A DNA stretch of 64,000 nt, taken from contig NZ_CP028811.1 in the NCBI RefSeq assembly GCF_003055625.1, positions 868,001-932,000 on the forward strand. The letters are read 5' to 3'. Below, one piece after another: positions 46,100 to 54,927 of this stretch; within the stretch, counting starts at the first letter, position 1, and every line of letters starts with the position of its first letter. The notes beneath the pieces are model-generated. The model ran no database searches and was not told where the DNA came from. It worked only from the letters and a program-made list of their open reading frames with translations. This DNA is from Flavobacterium magnum (lineage in GTDB: Bacteria > Bacteroidota > Bacteroidia > Flavobacteriales > Flavobacteriaceae). The position numbers and the translations under genes are program-made.

Positions 46100-48283
46100 A
46101 TGAGTCAAAAGCCAAGAAAATTTGGAAAAAAAGAGAAAGACTTCTCCGGAAAAATATTAAAAATCCTTGCAGCCCACGCCAATAAAGGATTCAACTATAA
46201 GCAGATTGCTGCCATCCTGGATGTAGACGACACCAAAAGCCGAAATGAAATTATCAAGGACCTGAAAATCCTTGCCTCACAGCAAAAAATCATTGAATCA
46301 GAGCCGGGGAAATACCTTGTAAAGGCCATCAGTAAAGATTATTACGAGGGTACTATCGACATGACCAGCCGCAAGACGGCTTATTTTATTTGTAAAGATG
46401 AGTTTGCGGAAGATGTCTTTATTCCGACCAATAACCTGAATCGCGCCCTTGACGGCGATACGGTTAAAGTATATGTGTACAACCGTCGTAAAGGGAAGCG
46501 TCCTGAAGGTGAAGTGATTGAAGTCGTCTCACGCAAGAAAACGGAATTTGTCGGGGTGATCGACATCCAGAAGAATTTTGCGTTTGTATCGACCGCCAAT
46601 GCGAAGATGTATACCGATATTTTCATCCCAAAAGATAAGATTGGCGATGCGGAACAGGGAGACGTCGTCATTGCCCGAATAGAGGATTGGCCGAAAAAAG
46701 CCGACAGCCCGTTTGGATCCATCATCAAAATCCTTGGAAAGCCAGGCGAGCACGACACCGAAATCCACGCCATTTTAGCCGAATACGGACTGCCATACGA
46801 TTTTCCTGTAGAAGTGGAAGTGTTTGCACAAAAGCTTGACACTGAAATCCACACTGAGGAAATTGCCAGGCGCCGCGACATGCGCGATACGCTCACCTTT
46901 ACGATTGATCCTAAAGATGCGAAAGATTTCGACGATGCATTGTCGTTTAAAAAATTAGACAACGGCAATTATGAGATCGGAATCCACATTGCCGACGTAT
47001 CTTATTATCTGCAGGAAGGAACGATCCTCGATGATGAGGCTTACCAGCGCGGAACGTCAGTATACCTTGTCGACCGCGTGGTTCCAATGCTTCCCGAAGT
47101 GCTGTCGAATTTTGCGTGTTCGCTGCGTCCGCATGAGGAAAAGTATACGTTTTCAGCGATTTTTGAAATCAACCAGAAAGCGCAGGTCGTCAATCAATGG
47201 TTCGGACGCACGGTTATTTATTCAGACCAGCGGTTTGCGTACGAAGAAGCGCAGTACATCATTGAAACAAAGGACAAGACCATCCCGGCAGATATTTCAT
47301 TGACCGGCCAGGCGTACAGGGTGCCGGACGCCATTGCTGAAGCGACCCTGAAACTGGATGAACTCGCTAAGATCCTGCGCAGCAAAAGGATGGCAGACGG
47401 CGCAATCTCATTCGATAAGGTGGAGGTTAAATTCAACCTGAATGAAAATGATGAACCCATCGGCGTTTATTTTAAGCAAAGCAAGGATTCAAACCACCTT
47501 ATCGAAGAGTTCATGTTGCTGGCAAACCGCAAGGTGGCTGAGTTTATAGGCAAACAAAACAAGACTTTTGTTTACCGTATCCACGATGAGCCCAATGAAG
47601 ACAAGCTGATCGGCTTACAGGGGATCATATCAAAATTCGGTTACAGCATCAATTTTAAATCGAAAAAGGACATCTCAAAATCACTCAATGAATTGCTGGT
47701 TAACGTAAACGGTAAAAAGGAACAGAACCTGGTCGATACCCTTACGATCCGAAGCATGAGCAAAGCCAAATATTCTACGGATAACATCGGGCATTATGGT
47801 CTGGCATTCGATTACTACTCGCACTTTACCTCGCCCATACGCCGTTATCCTGATGTGATGGTTCACCGGCTGCTCCAGTTTTATCTCGACGGCGGTAAAT
47901 CAGTAGACGCAGAAGTGTATGAGGAAAAATGCGTGCACGCCTCCAGTATGGAATCCCTGGCTACCAGTGCTGAGCGGGACAGCATCAAGTACATGCAGGT
48001 CAAGTATATGCAGGACCATCAGGATCAGGAGTTCCTGGGTGTAATATCCGGTGTGACTGAGTGGGGAATTTATGTAGAAATCGTTGAAAACAAATGTGAG
48101 GGTATGTGCCGCATCCGTGAGATCCGGGACGACTATTACACGTTTGACGAAAAGCAGTATGCCCTCGTTGGGGAAGTGTCAAAGAGGCTGCTCCAACTGG
48201 GAGACGAAGTTTTCGTGAAGGTAAAGAATGCGGACTTGGTCAAAAAGCAGCTTGATTTCCACTTCATCAGGCGCAACGAATAA
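46100..48283 (+). CDS. rnr: Ribonuclease R
   Basis: 727 residues. An N-terminal winged-helix region, cold-shock domains (RKTAYFICKDEFAEDVFIP), the RNB catalytic domain with TFTIDPKDAKDFDDALSF (metal-binding Asp cluster) and a C-terminal S1 domain (GVISGVTEWGIYVEIVENK). It is a processive 3'-5' exoribonuclease for structured RNA. It starts the rightward gene block. The DUF2807 gene follows by 9 bases. Confidence 0.95.
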   Translation: MSQKPRKFGKKEKDFSGKILKILAAHANKGFNYKQIAAILDVDDTKSRNEIIKDLKILASQQKIIESEPGKYLVKAISKDYYEGTIDMTSRKTAYFICKDEFAEDVFIPTNNLNRALDGDTVKVYVYNRRKGKRPEGEVIEVVSRKKTEFVGVIDIQKNFAFVSTANAKMYTDIFIPKDKIGDAEQGDVVIARIEDWPKKADSPFGSIIKILGKPGEHDTEIHAILAEYGLPYDFPVEVEVFAQKLDTEIHTEEIARRRDMRDTLTFTIDPKDAKDFDDALSFKKLDNGNYEIGIHIADVSYYLQEGTILDDEAYQRGTSVYLVDRVVPMLPEVLSNFACSLRPHEEKYTFSAIFEINQKAQVVNQWFGRTVIYSDQRFAYEEAQYIIETKDKTIPADISLTGQAYRVPDAIAEATLKLDELAKILRSKRMADGAISFDKVEVKFNLNENDEPIGVYFKQSKDSNHLIEEFMLLANRKVAEFIGKQNKTFVYRIHDEPNEDKLIGLQGIISKFGYSINFKSKKDISKSLNELLVNVNGKKEQNLVDTLTIRSMSKAKYSTDNIGHYGLAFDYYSHFTSPIRRYPDVMVHRLLQFYLDGGKSVDAEVYEEKCVHASSMESLATSAERDSIKYMQVKYMQDHQDQEFLGVISGVTEWGIYVEIVENKCEGMCRIREIRDDYYTFDEKQYALVGEVSKRLLQLGDEVFVKVKNADLVKKQLDFHFIRRNE

Positions 48284-48292
48284 TTTTTAGAA

Positions 48293-48973
48293 ATGAAGAG
48301 TATGAAAACATCAGTGGTCATCTTAATGGCATTTTTTGCCAACATTGCCGCGGCGCAGATTGATAAGACACTTGGCGATTTCAATGAGGTCAAAGTCTTT
48401 GACAGGATTAACGTGGAGTTGGTACCATCTTCCGAAAATCGGATAGAGATCAGCGGACAGCGCAGCGAAGAGGTCGAAATCGTCAACAAAAACGGGCTAT
48501 TGAAAATTCGGATGAAATTCGGTAAACTGCTTGAAGGCGATGACGTTATGGCAAAATTGTATTTTACGAAAATCCAGAGCGTAGATGCAAGTGAAGGCGC
48601 GTACATCGGCAGTGATGCCACTTTCAGGCAAACTGCTTTCGAGGTTACTGCCAAAGAAGGCGCCGAAATCAACCTGGCACTCGATGTGGCAAAAGCCAAA
48701 ATCAAATCGGTTACCGGGGGCATCGTGAAGATCCGCGGGAAAGCACAAAACCAGGAAGCGTCGCTCGGCACAGGCGGAATCCTTGAAGCTCAGGACCTGC
48801 AAACCGTTCAAACCACTGTGTCCATTACCACGGGCGGCGAAGCGGACGTGAACGCATCGGAACTGGTAGACGCAAAGGTCAGGGCAGGGGGGACGATCAC
48901 CATTTACGGCCATCCGAAGCAGATCAACAGGAATACGATGCTCGGCGGCGATATCGTCGAATCAAAACAGTGA
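48293..48973 (+). CDS. DUF2807 (head GIN domain) secreted protein
   Basis: 226 residues. A signal peptide (VVILMAFFANIAAAQ) precedes a repetitive beta-helix-like domain with LGDFNEVKVFDRINVELVP, typical of the putative auto-transporter adhesin head GIN domain (DUF2807). The protein is probably periplasmic or surface-exposed. Two in-frame ATGs (48293 and 48302) are possible. Co-transcription with rnr is likely from the 9-base gap. Confidence 0.85.
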   Translation: MKSMKTSVVILMAFFANIAAAQIDKTLGDFNEVKVFDRINVELVPSSENRIEISGQRSEEVEIVNKNGLLKIRMKFGKLLEGDDVMAKLYFTKIQSVDASEGAYIGSDATFRQTAFEVTAKEGAEINLALDVAKAKIKSVTGGIVKIRGKAQNQEASLGTGGILEAQDLQTVQTTVSITTGGEADVNASELVDAKVRAGGTITIYGHPKQINRNTMLGGDIVESKQ

Positions 48974-48995
48974 TCAGGGATTTATTTTTTTGAAT

Positions 48996-49003
48996 TATAT
49001 TTG
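48996..49003 (+). promoter_or_regulatory. Flavobacterial -7 box for the LysE-type gene
   Basis: TATATTTG matches TANNTTTG, 42 bases before the ATG at 49046. Confidence 0.5.
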
Positions 49004-49045
49004 TGTTTCCAAGCCCAGGACAAAATAATTTAGCACCAAAAACGG

Positions 49046-49735
49046 ATGATCCATGACATTTTATTAGGCATTCCATTAGGCATTTTATTGTGTTTCATGA
49101 TAGGCCCGGTATTCTTTGTGCTGCTCGAGACGGCCGCTACCAAGGGTTTCCGTGCCGCAATGGTGTTTGATCTGGGTGTCGTTACTGCCGATATCGTATT
49201 CATTGCCATCGCTTTTTTCAGCAGTTACCGATTGATCAACAGGATTAAGGACGATCCGGCCTTGTTTATTTTTGGAGGGTTGATCATGGTTACCTATGGC
49301 ATCATTTCCTTTTTGAAGCTCAGGAAGAACGCAAAAATAGAGCCCGAGGAGCCCGAACTTGAAATCATCAAAAAAAATTACGGAAGCCTGTATCTGAAAG
49401 GCTTTTTATTGAATTTCATCAACGTCGGCGTGTTGGGTTTCTGGGTTCTTATCTTTATCACTTTCGGACCCTCGCTACAATTGGATTATTCCCGGATGTC
49501 GTTGTTTTTCGCCTCGGTAATAGGCACCTATCTGGCAGTGGACATTGCAAAAATGTTCCTCGCCAAAAAGCTTAAGAATAAAATGACACCTGTTAACATC
49601 TTAAAAATAAAGAAAGTCACGAGCATTCTTTTGGTGATTTTCGGCATTTCCATCATGCTGCAGGGCTGGTTTCCCAGCGACCAGAAATTTGTGAAGGACG
49701 CGGTAAATATTATCGGACCTCATGAAAAGAAGTAA
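49046..49735 (+). CDS. LysE family translocator
   Basis: 229 residues with six transmembrane segments. GIPLGILLCFMIGPVFFVLLE at the N-terminus is the LysE/RhtB signature (conserved GPxFF). The family exports amino acids or related small molecules; substrate unknown. The cytosolic loop has a charged stretch near residues 92-115. Monocistronic before tRNA-Cys. Confidence 0.87.
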   Translation: MIHDILLGIPLGILLCFMIGPVFFVLLETAATKGFRAAMVFDLGVVTADIVFIAIAFFSSYRLINRIKDDPALFIFGGLIMVTYGIISFLKLRKNAKIEPEEPELEIIKKNYGSLYLKGFLLNFINVGVLGFWVLIFITFGPSLQLDYSRMSLFFASVIGTYLAVDIAKMFLAKKLKNKMTPVNILKIKKVTSILLVIFGISIMLQGWFPSDQKFVKDAVNIIGPHEKK

Positions 49736-49747
49736 ATGCATAAAAAG

Positions 49748-49779
49748 TTGTGCTGATTTAAACTTTTTATTTACATTTG
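49748..49779 (+). promoter_or_regulatory. Promoter of tRNA-Cys
   Basis: TTG at 49748-49750 and TACATTTG at 49772-49779 with a 21-base spacer match the flavobacterial consensus. The tRNA begins 17 bases after the -7 box. Confidence 0.7.
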
Positions 49780-49796
49780 CGCTCCATAGAAATAAT

Positions 49797-49867
49797 GGCG
49801 TCGTGGCCGAGTGGCTAGGCTGGGCTCTGCAAAAGCTCCTACAGCGGTTCGAATCCGCTCGATGCCT
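49797..49867 (+). tRNA. tRNA-Cys (anticodon GCA)
   Basis: 71 bases fold as a cloverleaf: acceptor GGCGTCG/CGATGCC, D-arm with GCC/GGC, anticodon stem GGGCT/AGCTC around loop CTGCAAA, T-arm AGCGG-TTCGAAT-CCGCT, discriminator T. The anticodon is GCA. No CCA is encoded, so it must be added after transcription. Confidence 0.95.
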
Positions 49868-49870
49868 CTG

Positions 49871-49902
49871 AAAAACCTTCCAAACCGGGAGGTTTTTTTT
49901 TG
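49871..49902 (+). terminator. Rho-independent terminator after tRNA-Cys
   Basis: AAAACCTTCC pairs imperfectly with GGGAGGTTTT around a short loop, followed by a run of T (49893-49901). Confidence 0.75.
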
Positions 49903-49983
49903 TAAAAACCATTTTAAAAGTTACGTTTCAAATCTGTTTGGTGCCTCGGAAACGCTTCCAGAAGCTGCTAGATGTACATGGCC

Positions 49984-50343
49984 TTAATTCCGATATTCCT
50001 CCACTTCAATCGTCACCATTTCCACATCGCCGTTGATCGGTGGGTTCACTTTCGACACCGCCACGAGAATGCGCGATACAGCGGCGATTTCGCTGAAAAT
50101 CCTTTTGATGATGCGGTGTGCCACATGTTCCAGGAGTTTCGAGCGTACGGCCATTTCCTCCATTACGATACGGTTCAGCAACACATAATCGACCGTATCT
50201 GACAGCTCGTCCGAAACGGAAGATTTCCTTAAGTCGGTCTTGATTTCGAGATTTACGATATAATCTGACCCGATTTTGCTTTCCTCTTCAAGACAGCCGT
50301 GGAAAGAATGCGTACGAATATTTTTGAGTTTTATCGTTCCCAT
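49984..50343 (-). CDS. folB: Dihydroneopterin aldolase
   Basis: 119 residues, standard FolB length. KLKNIRTHSFHGCLEEESKIG at the N-terminus and VNPPINGDVEMVTIEVE at the C-terminus are characteristic; the catalytic Glu and Lys regions are present (DTVDYVLLNRIV and ILVAVSKVNPP). It acts in tetrahydrofolate synthesis in the cytosol. Single gene between tRNA-Cys and glnS on the opposite strand. Confidence 0.92.
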   Translation of the reverse strand: MGTIKLKNIRTHSFHGCLEEESKIGSDYIVNLEIKTDLRKSSVSDELSDTVDYVLLNRIVMEEMAVRSKLLEHVAHRIIKRIFSEIAAVSRILVAVSKVNPPINGDVEMVTIEVEEYRN

Positions 50344-50459
50344 AAAAGGTTCATCGTTTAAGGTTAAATTTTGTTGCGCTCCCAGCCGGGCGGCAACGCC
50401 TTGGGTAAAGTTACAGGTTTTGCCCGACTTTAAACCGTAAACTGTAAACGATTCTTTGC

Positions 50460-50467
50460 TATCTTTG
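50460..50467 (+). promoter_or_regulatory. Flavobacterial -7 box for glnS
   Basis: TATCTTTG matches TANNTTTG, 18 bases before the ATG at 50486. It lies inside the longer reading from 50456 and therefore argues for the later start. Confidence 0.6.
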
Positions 50468-50485
50468 GCAACAAATTATTTCAAC

Positions 50486-52537
50486 ATGTCTACCGAAGAG
50501 AAATCGCTGAATTTTATCGAACAAATCATAGAAGATGACCTGAAAAACGGACTCGGAGATGATAAGCTCCGCTTTCGTTTTCCGCCTGAGCCGAATGGTT
50601 ACCTGCATATTGGGCACGCCAGTTCCATTGCGTTAAATTTCGGTTTGGGCCTCAGTTACAACGCGCCGGTAAACCTGCGTTTTGACGATACCAACCCGGC
50701 CAAGGAAGAGCAGGAGTTTGTAGATGCCATCAAGCGCGATGTGCAATGGCTCGGTTACCAATGGGCTGAGGAACGTTATGCTTCTGATTACTTCCAGCAA
50801 TTGTACGACTGGGCGGTAGTTTTTATCAGGAAGGGAAAGGCGTACGTTGACAGCCAGACTTCGGAAGCGATGGCCGAGCAGAAGGGCACTCCTTCTACGG
50901 AAGGCACCGACAGTCCGTACAGGAACCGTTCTGTTGAAGAAAACCTCGATTTGTTCGAAAGAATGAAAAATGGTGAATTCGCTGAAGGAACGCACATTCT
51001 TCGTGCCAAGATCGACATGAAATCGACCAATATGCTGATGCGCGACCCGATCATGTACCGAATCTTACACAAACACCACCACCGTACAGGCGACAACTGG
51101 TGTATTTACCCAATGTACGACTGGGCACATGGCGAGAGCGATTATCTGGAACAAATCTCGCATTCGTTCTGTACGCTTGAATTCCTGCCGCACCGCGAGC
51201 TCTATGATTGGTTTTTAGACCAGATTTATGATGAAACCAAAGTCAGGCCAAAGCAAAGGGAATTCGCGCGAAGAAATTTAAGTCATACCGTTGTCAGCAA
51301 AAGGAAATTGTTGAAACTCGTTCAGGACAAACATGTTGCAGGCTGGGATGACCCAAGAATGTCAACGATTTCCGGTTTAAGAAGAAGGGGTTATACGCCT
51401 GCATCGCTGCGCAATTTCGCCGAAGTGATTGGGATTGCCAAGCGTGATAACCTGATTGATGTGTCGCGCTTGGAAGCTTGTATCCGTGAGGATTTGAACA
51501 AAACGGCACCCCGTGTGATGGCGGTTTTAGATCCGGTGAAACTCGTGATTACGAATTATCCGGAAGGAAAAGAGGAATGGCTTGACGCCGAAAACAACCA
51601 GGAAGACGAAACGGCAGGTTTCCGTAAAGTGCCTTTTTCAAGGGAAATTTATATTGAAAGGGAAGATTTCATGGAAGATGCGCCGGCTAAGTTCTTCCGT
51701 TTGAGTATCGGGCGCGAAGTCAGGCTCAAGAATGCATACATCATCAAAGGCGAGTCAGTTGTCAAGGATGGTGACGGGAATATTACTGAAATTCATGCCA
51801 CTTACGATACCGACAGCTTAAGCGGGAGTGGGACAGAAGCCAGCCAAAGAAAGGTCTCAGGAACGCTGCACTGGGTTTCGATAGCGCACGCGATTCCGGC
51901 GGAAGTGCGGCTGTATGACCGCCTTTTCAACGAAGAGGCACCTGATATGCATAAGGAGAAGGATTTTCTGGAATTCGTCAATCCCGATTCATTGAAGGTG
52001 GTGACGGGGTATCTGGAACCAAGCCTCAAATCGGCGAGAAATGAAGAGAAATTCCAGTTCCAGAGACTGGGGTATTTCACTGTCGACAAGGATTCTACCG
52101 AGGAAAAACCAGTTTTCAATAAAACTGTAGGATTGAAAGATGCCTGGGAGGAAAAGGGTAAAAAAGAAGAGAATGCCATCAACAATTCATTGAAAGAAAT
52201 CAATAAGTATTTCAAAGTGGAGGGTGATGACGAACGTCTGGCGATTGAAAAGATGATTGCTGAGAATATCAAATCAGTAAGCAGTTTCAGTTTGCTTCAG
52301 AATTCGATCCGTAAGAATGTGAACAACAATAAAGCTTCGTTGCTGTTTTCGAATTTCATATTGAAACATTCGGACAAAATCAGATTTTCAGATGTCGATG
52401 CTGACCTTTTGGAAAAGTTGTATTCGATGTCCTTAAGAAGCGAGTCGGTGTTTGTAAAAAAAGCGGCGATCGATAATTTAAAAGCAGATTTTTCAAATTC
52501 CGAAAAATTTCAAGCCGAAATTGAAAAAGCACGTTAG
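50486..52537 (+). CDS. glnS: Glutaminyl-tRNA synthetase with C-terminal extension
   Basis: 683 residues from the ATG at 50486. Class I motifs: PEPNGYLHIGHASS (HIGH) near residue 32-45 and VVSKRKL (KMSKS equivalent) near 272. The catalytic and anticodon-binding domains match GlnRS up to about residue 550. The remaining ~130 residues, Lys/Asn/Ser-rich and helical, are extra compared with the E. coli enzyme; some bacterial GlnRS carry a YqeY/GatB-like tail for tRNA binding, which may apply here. It charges tRNA-Gln directly. Confidence 0.94.
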   Translation: MSTEEKSLNFIEQIIEDDLKNGLGDDKLRFRFPPEPNGYLHIGHASSIALNFGLGLSYNAPVNLRFDDTNPAKEEQEFVDAIKRDVQWLGYQWAEERYASDYFQQLYDWAVVFIRKGKAYVDSQTSEAMAEQKGTPSTEGTDSPYRNRSVEENLDLFERMKNGEFAEGTHILRAKIDMKSTNMLMRDPIMYRILHKHHHRTGDNWCIYPMYDWAHGESDYLEQISHSFCTLEFLPHRELYDWFLDQIYDETKVRPKQREFARRNLSHTVVSKRKLLKLVQDKHVAGWDDPRMSTISGLRRRGYTPASLRNFAEVIGIAKRDNLIDVSRLEACIREDLNKTAPRVMAVLDPVKLVITNYPEGKEEWLDAENNQEDETAGFRKVPFSREIYIEREDFMEDAPAKFFRLSIGREVRLKNAYIIKGESVVKDGDGNITEIHATYDTDSLSGSGTEASQRKVSGTLHWVSIAHAIPAEVRLYDRLFNEEAPDMHKEKDFLEFVNPDSLKVVTGYLEPSLKSARNEEKFQFQRLGYFTVDKDSTEEKPVFNKTVGLKDAWEEKGKKEENAINNSLKEINKYFKVEGDDERLAIEKMIAENIKSVSSFSLLQNSIRKNVNNNKASLLFSNFILKHSDKIRFSDVDADLLEKLYSMSLRSESVFVKKAAIDNLKADFSNSEKFQAEIEKAR

Positions 52538-52560
52538 GCAGCACTATCGATTTTTTATAT

Positions 52561-52590
52561 AAGAAGCCCTTTATTTAAAGGGCTTCTCAA
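52561..52590 (+). terminator. Hairpin after glnS, likely terminator
   Basis: Perfect 10-bp stem GAAGCCCTTT / AAAGGGCTTC with a short loop, 23 bases after the glnS stop. The T tract is weak (TCTCAATTATAT), so termination strength is uncertain. Confidence 0.55.
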
Positions 52591-52854
52591 TTATATACAA
52601 ATCCTATTGTAATTTAATTCGTAATTATCGGAAGCAATCAAAATCTACTCACATACAAGCGATTTAAAGCAAAATAAAATTCAATTGAAGTACTTATTTA
52701 TTCTAATGGATTAAATGCGTAAGAACGCTTCATTTTGGATTTTAGTTCTTATTTCTACCCCTGTTTTTTAAATCCGACTTTTAACGGCGTGTTAACATCG
52801 GAAAATGTTAAATTCATTAACTTTAAAAAGTTTAATCTTAAAAATCCAATTACC
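52591..52854. other. A+T-rich upstream region of the YtxH operon
   Basis: 264 bases without a credible gene. A TAACTTTA sequence at 52818-52825 is one base off the -7 consensus and could serve the operon starting at 52855. A longer in-frame reading starting at 52735 is not supported. Nothing else recognised. Confidence 0.35.
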
Positions 52855-53190
52855 ATGGCAAGCGACAGGGGAAATACCATTATCGCCATTTTGGCAGGAG
52901 CCGCGATAGGCGCCGCACTCGGCATTCTATTTGCGCCCGACAAAGGGTCTAATACACGCGGAAAAATAAAGGACGGATTTGATGACAAGAAAGACGAGCT
53001 TAAAAATAAGTTTGGTGAATTGTCTGAAAAAGTAAAATCCAAATTTGCCGCCACCAAGGCTGATCTCGAATCGAGTTTCGATGATCTGGTTGCGAACGTC
53101 GATGAGCATACTGACGATGTGATAGTGACGCTCGAGAATAAACTCGCCGAACTTAAGAAAACGGCAGAAGCGACCAAAAACAGGAAATAA
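52855..53190 (+). CDS. YtxH domain-containing protein
   Basis: 111 residues from the ATG at 52855. One hydrophobic segment with small residues (IIAILAGAAIGAALGILFAP), then GSNTRGKIKDGFDDKKDEL and a long helical charged tail. This is the YtxH (Gram-positive-type general stress) layout, similar to YqjD. It is followed directly by a holin-III-like gene with one-base overlap. Function: probable membrane-associated stress protein. Confidence 0.88.
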   Translation: MASDRGNTIIAILAGAAIGAALGILFAPDKGSNTRGKIKDGFDDKKDELKNKFGELSEKVKSKFAATKADLESSFDDLVANVDEHTDDVIVTLENKLAELKKTAEATKNRK

Positions 53191-53540
53191 TGGCTTTTGA
53201 CAATATCAGGGAGAACGCTGAAGATTTGCAGGAACAGGCGAAAGCATTCCTCGAAAGCAATGTATCGTATTACAAATTGTGGCTTTTCAAAGTCGCTATG
53301 AAATCGACGACAATGCTGTTGAAGATTTTCCTTTTGAGTGTGGTGCTGGTGCTCGTGATTTTATTCTTTTCGGTTGCAGGAGCCCTGGCCATCGGCTATG
53401 CGCTGGATAATTTTGCATACGGGTTCCTGATCATCGGTGGATTTTATGCCATCTGCGGGTTTTTTGTGTACAGGATCAAGGATAAGATTGTTGAAGGACC
53501 GATCCTCGAGAAATTTTCTGAATTCTTTTTTAACGATTAG
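53190..53540 (+). CDS. Phage holin superfamily III-like membrane protein (YqjE-like)
   Basis: 116 residues with two adjacent transmembrane helices (about residues 48-72 and 76-98) and charged ends. The pattern fits the holin-X/YqjE family found next to YtxH/DUF883 genes; it is not evidence of a prophage. The ATG overlaps the YtxH stop by one base. A third small gene follows by 3 bases. Confidence 0.8.
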   Translation: MAFDNIRENAEDLQEQAKAFLESNVSYYKLWLFKVAMKSTTMLLKIFLLSVVLVLVILFFSVAGALAIGYALDNFAYGFLIIGGFYAICGFFVYRIKDKIVEGPILEKFSEFFFND

Positions 53541-53543
53541 GCG

Positions 53544-53789
53544 ATGGAAAATAAACGATACAGTTCTTACGAAGAGATTGACCGAGACCTTGAAATCCTG
53601 CAACTCGAAAAGGAGATCCAGTTCCGAAAATTGGCGCAAAGTTTCAGTAAAACCAAGGACAGCCTGTCGCCCGGGCAAATGATTAAAAGCAGTTTGCCCT
53701 CTGTTGCCGTAAATGCGTTAAGCGGTCTTGCGGGCCCGATCAAGGGCATGGCGCTTTCGTTTGTACTGAAGAAGTTGTTCCGTCTATAA
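53544..53789 (+). CDS. Small hypothetical protein, third gene of the YtxH operon (YqjK-like position)
   Basis: 81 residues. A charged N-terminal half (SYEEIDRDLEILQLEKEIQFRKL) and a weakly hydrophobic C-terminal half ending in KKLFRL. I do not recognise a family. It completes a three-gene unit like E. coli yqjD-yqjE-yqjK. A strong bidirectional terminator follows. Confidence 0.75.
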   Translation: MENKRYSSYEEIDRDLEILQLEKEIQFRKLAQSFSKTKDSLSPGQMIKSSLPSVAVNALSGLAGPIKGMALSFVLKKLFRL

Positions 53790-53819
53790 AAAAAAGAGGC
53801 CCTAAAGCCTCTTTTTTTA
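53789..53819. terminator. Bidirectional terminator between the YtxH operon and the SPFH gene
   Basis: AAAAAGAGGC and GCCTCTTTTT form a stem around CCTAAA, with A run before and T run after, so it can serve both convergent transcripts. It also covers the last bases of the SPFH gene. Confidence 0.85.
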
Positions 53820-54803
53820 TACCGTGATATCAGGGTTCTCCGGATTCTCCGGCATGTCAGTGAACCGTGATGTATTCTTTTCTATTTTCGGCGTTTTGCG
53901 TTTCATCATTTCACCGACCTGGTTTGAGGCGGCAAATGAGGCGACCATGTTGTTAAGCATGTCTGTGGCAGCCTGCGGCGAATTGGGCAGCAGGATCAGG
54001 TTTGAATTTGTATCTGCACCAATCGCCTGAAGCGTGTCATAATGTTGGGTAACAACAATCAGCGCGGAAGCCTCCTGAGAATTGATGCCTACGTTGTTCA
54101 AAACCTCGACACTTTCTACAAGACCTCGGGCAATCTCACGCCTTTGGTCAGCGATACCCTGTCCCTGCAAACGCTTGCTCTCAGCTTCGGCCTTGGCTTT
54201 GGCCACAATCCGGATGCGCGAACTTTCCGCTTCAAACTCGGCAGCGGTTTTCTCACGATCGGCAGCATTGATGCGGTTCATGGCATTTTTGACCTGAATA
54301 TCAGGATCAATATCAGTAACCAAAGTATTGATAATGTCATAACCATAAGTCATCATGGCATCGTTTAATTCACGCTTTACTGCAATCGCGATGTCGTCTT
54401 TCCTTTCAAAAACATCGTCGAGCTTGAGTTTAGGCACTTCGGCACGCACCACGTCAAACACATAAGCCGTAATCTGGTCGTGCGGATACTCCAATTTATA
54501 AAATGCGTCGTAAACCTTGTCCTGAATCACCTTGAACTGCACTGACACTTTCATCTTGATGAACACGTTATCTTGCGTCTTGGTTTCAATGATCACGTCC
54601 AGTTGCTGGATTTTGAGGTTCACGCGGCCCGCAATCCGGTCGAAAACCGGAATCTTAATCTGCAAACCGGAGTTACGGACACTCAGGAATTTCCCGAAAC
54701 GCTCTACCACTACAGCGCTTTGCTGCTTGACCGTAAAAAAGGAGGAAAAGAAAATAAACAGACCGATAAAACCGATAATAGCAAACGAAATTTCAAATGT
54801 CAT
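53817..54803 (-). CDS. SPFH/Band 7 (stomatin-like) protein
   Basis: 328 residues. One N-terminal membrane helix (about residues 5-25), then the SPFH domain (VVVERFGKFLSVRNSGLQIKIP, DVVRAEVPKLKLDDVFE), followed by a charged coiled-coil rich in AKAEAESKRLQGQGIA, the stomatin/QmcA-type signature. It should form membrane-associated ring or microdomain scaffolds. An NfeD-type partner gene is not adjacent. Confidence 0.92.
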   Translation of the reverse strand: MTFEISFAIIGFIGLFIFFSSFFTVKQQSAVVVERFGKFLSVRNSGLQIKIPVFDRIAGRVNLKIQQLDVIIETKTQDNVFIKMKVSVQFKVIQDKVYDAFYKLEYPHDQITAYVFDVVRAEVPKLKLDDVFERKDDIAIAVKRELNDAMMTYGYDIINTLVTDIDPDIQVKNAMNRINAADREKTAAEFEAESSRIRIVAKAKAEAESKRLQGQGIADQRREIARGLVESVEVLNNVGINSQEASALIVVTQHYDTLQAIGADTNSNLILLPNSPQAATDMLNNMVASFAASNQVGEMMKRKTPKIEKNTSRFTDMPENPENPDITV

Positions 54804-54901
54804 TGTTTTTGGATTTAAGGTTAATGGTGTTTATACGGTCCGATGATTTAAATGTTACAAATTAATTTTTTGTGTTGTTCAGCAATTCCCGCAAATAATC
54901 C

Positions 54902-54909
54902 TACGTTTG
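54902..54909 (+). promoter_or_regulatory. Flavobacterial -7 box for the beta-barrel gene
   Basis: TACGTTTG matches TANNTTTG, 18 bases before the ATG at 54928; a TTG lies 24 bases upstream at 54875-54877. Confidence 0.5.
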
Positions 54910-54927
54910 CCTTAAAAATCTACACTT

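Noticed and set aside
45857..46108. 83-codon minus-strand open frame in the rpiB-rnr gap
   Set aside because: Low-complexity Ile/Lys/Asn translation from A+T-rich DNA that overlaps the rnr start; no family resemblance.
53190..53540. Holin-like protein as sign of a prophage
   Set aside because: No phage genes are near; the YtxH-linked holin-III-like family is chromosomal in many bacteria.
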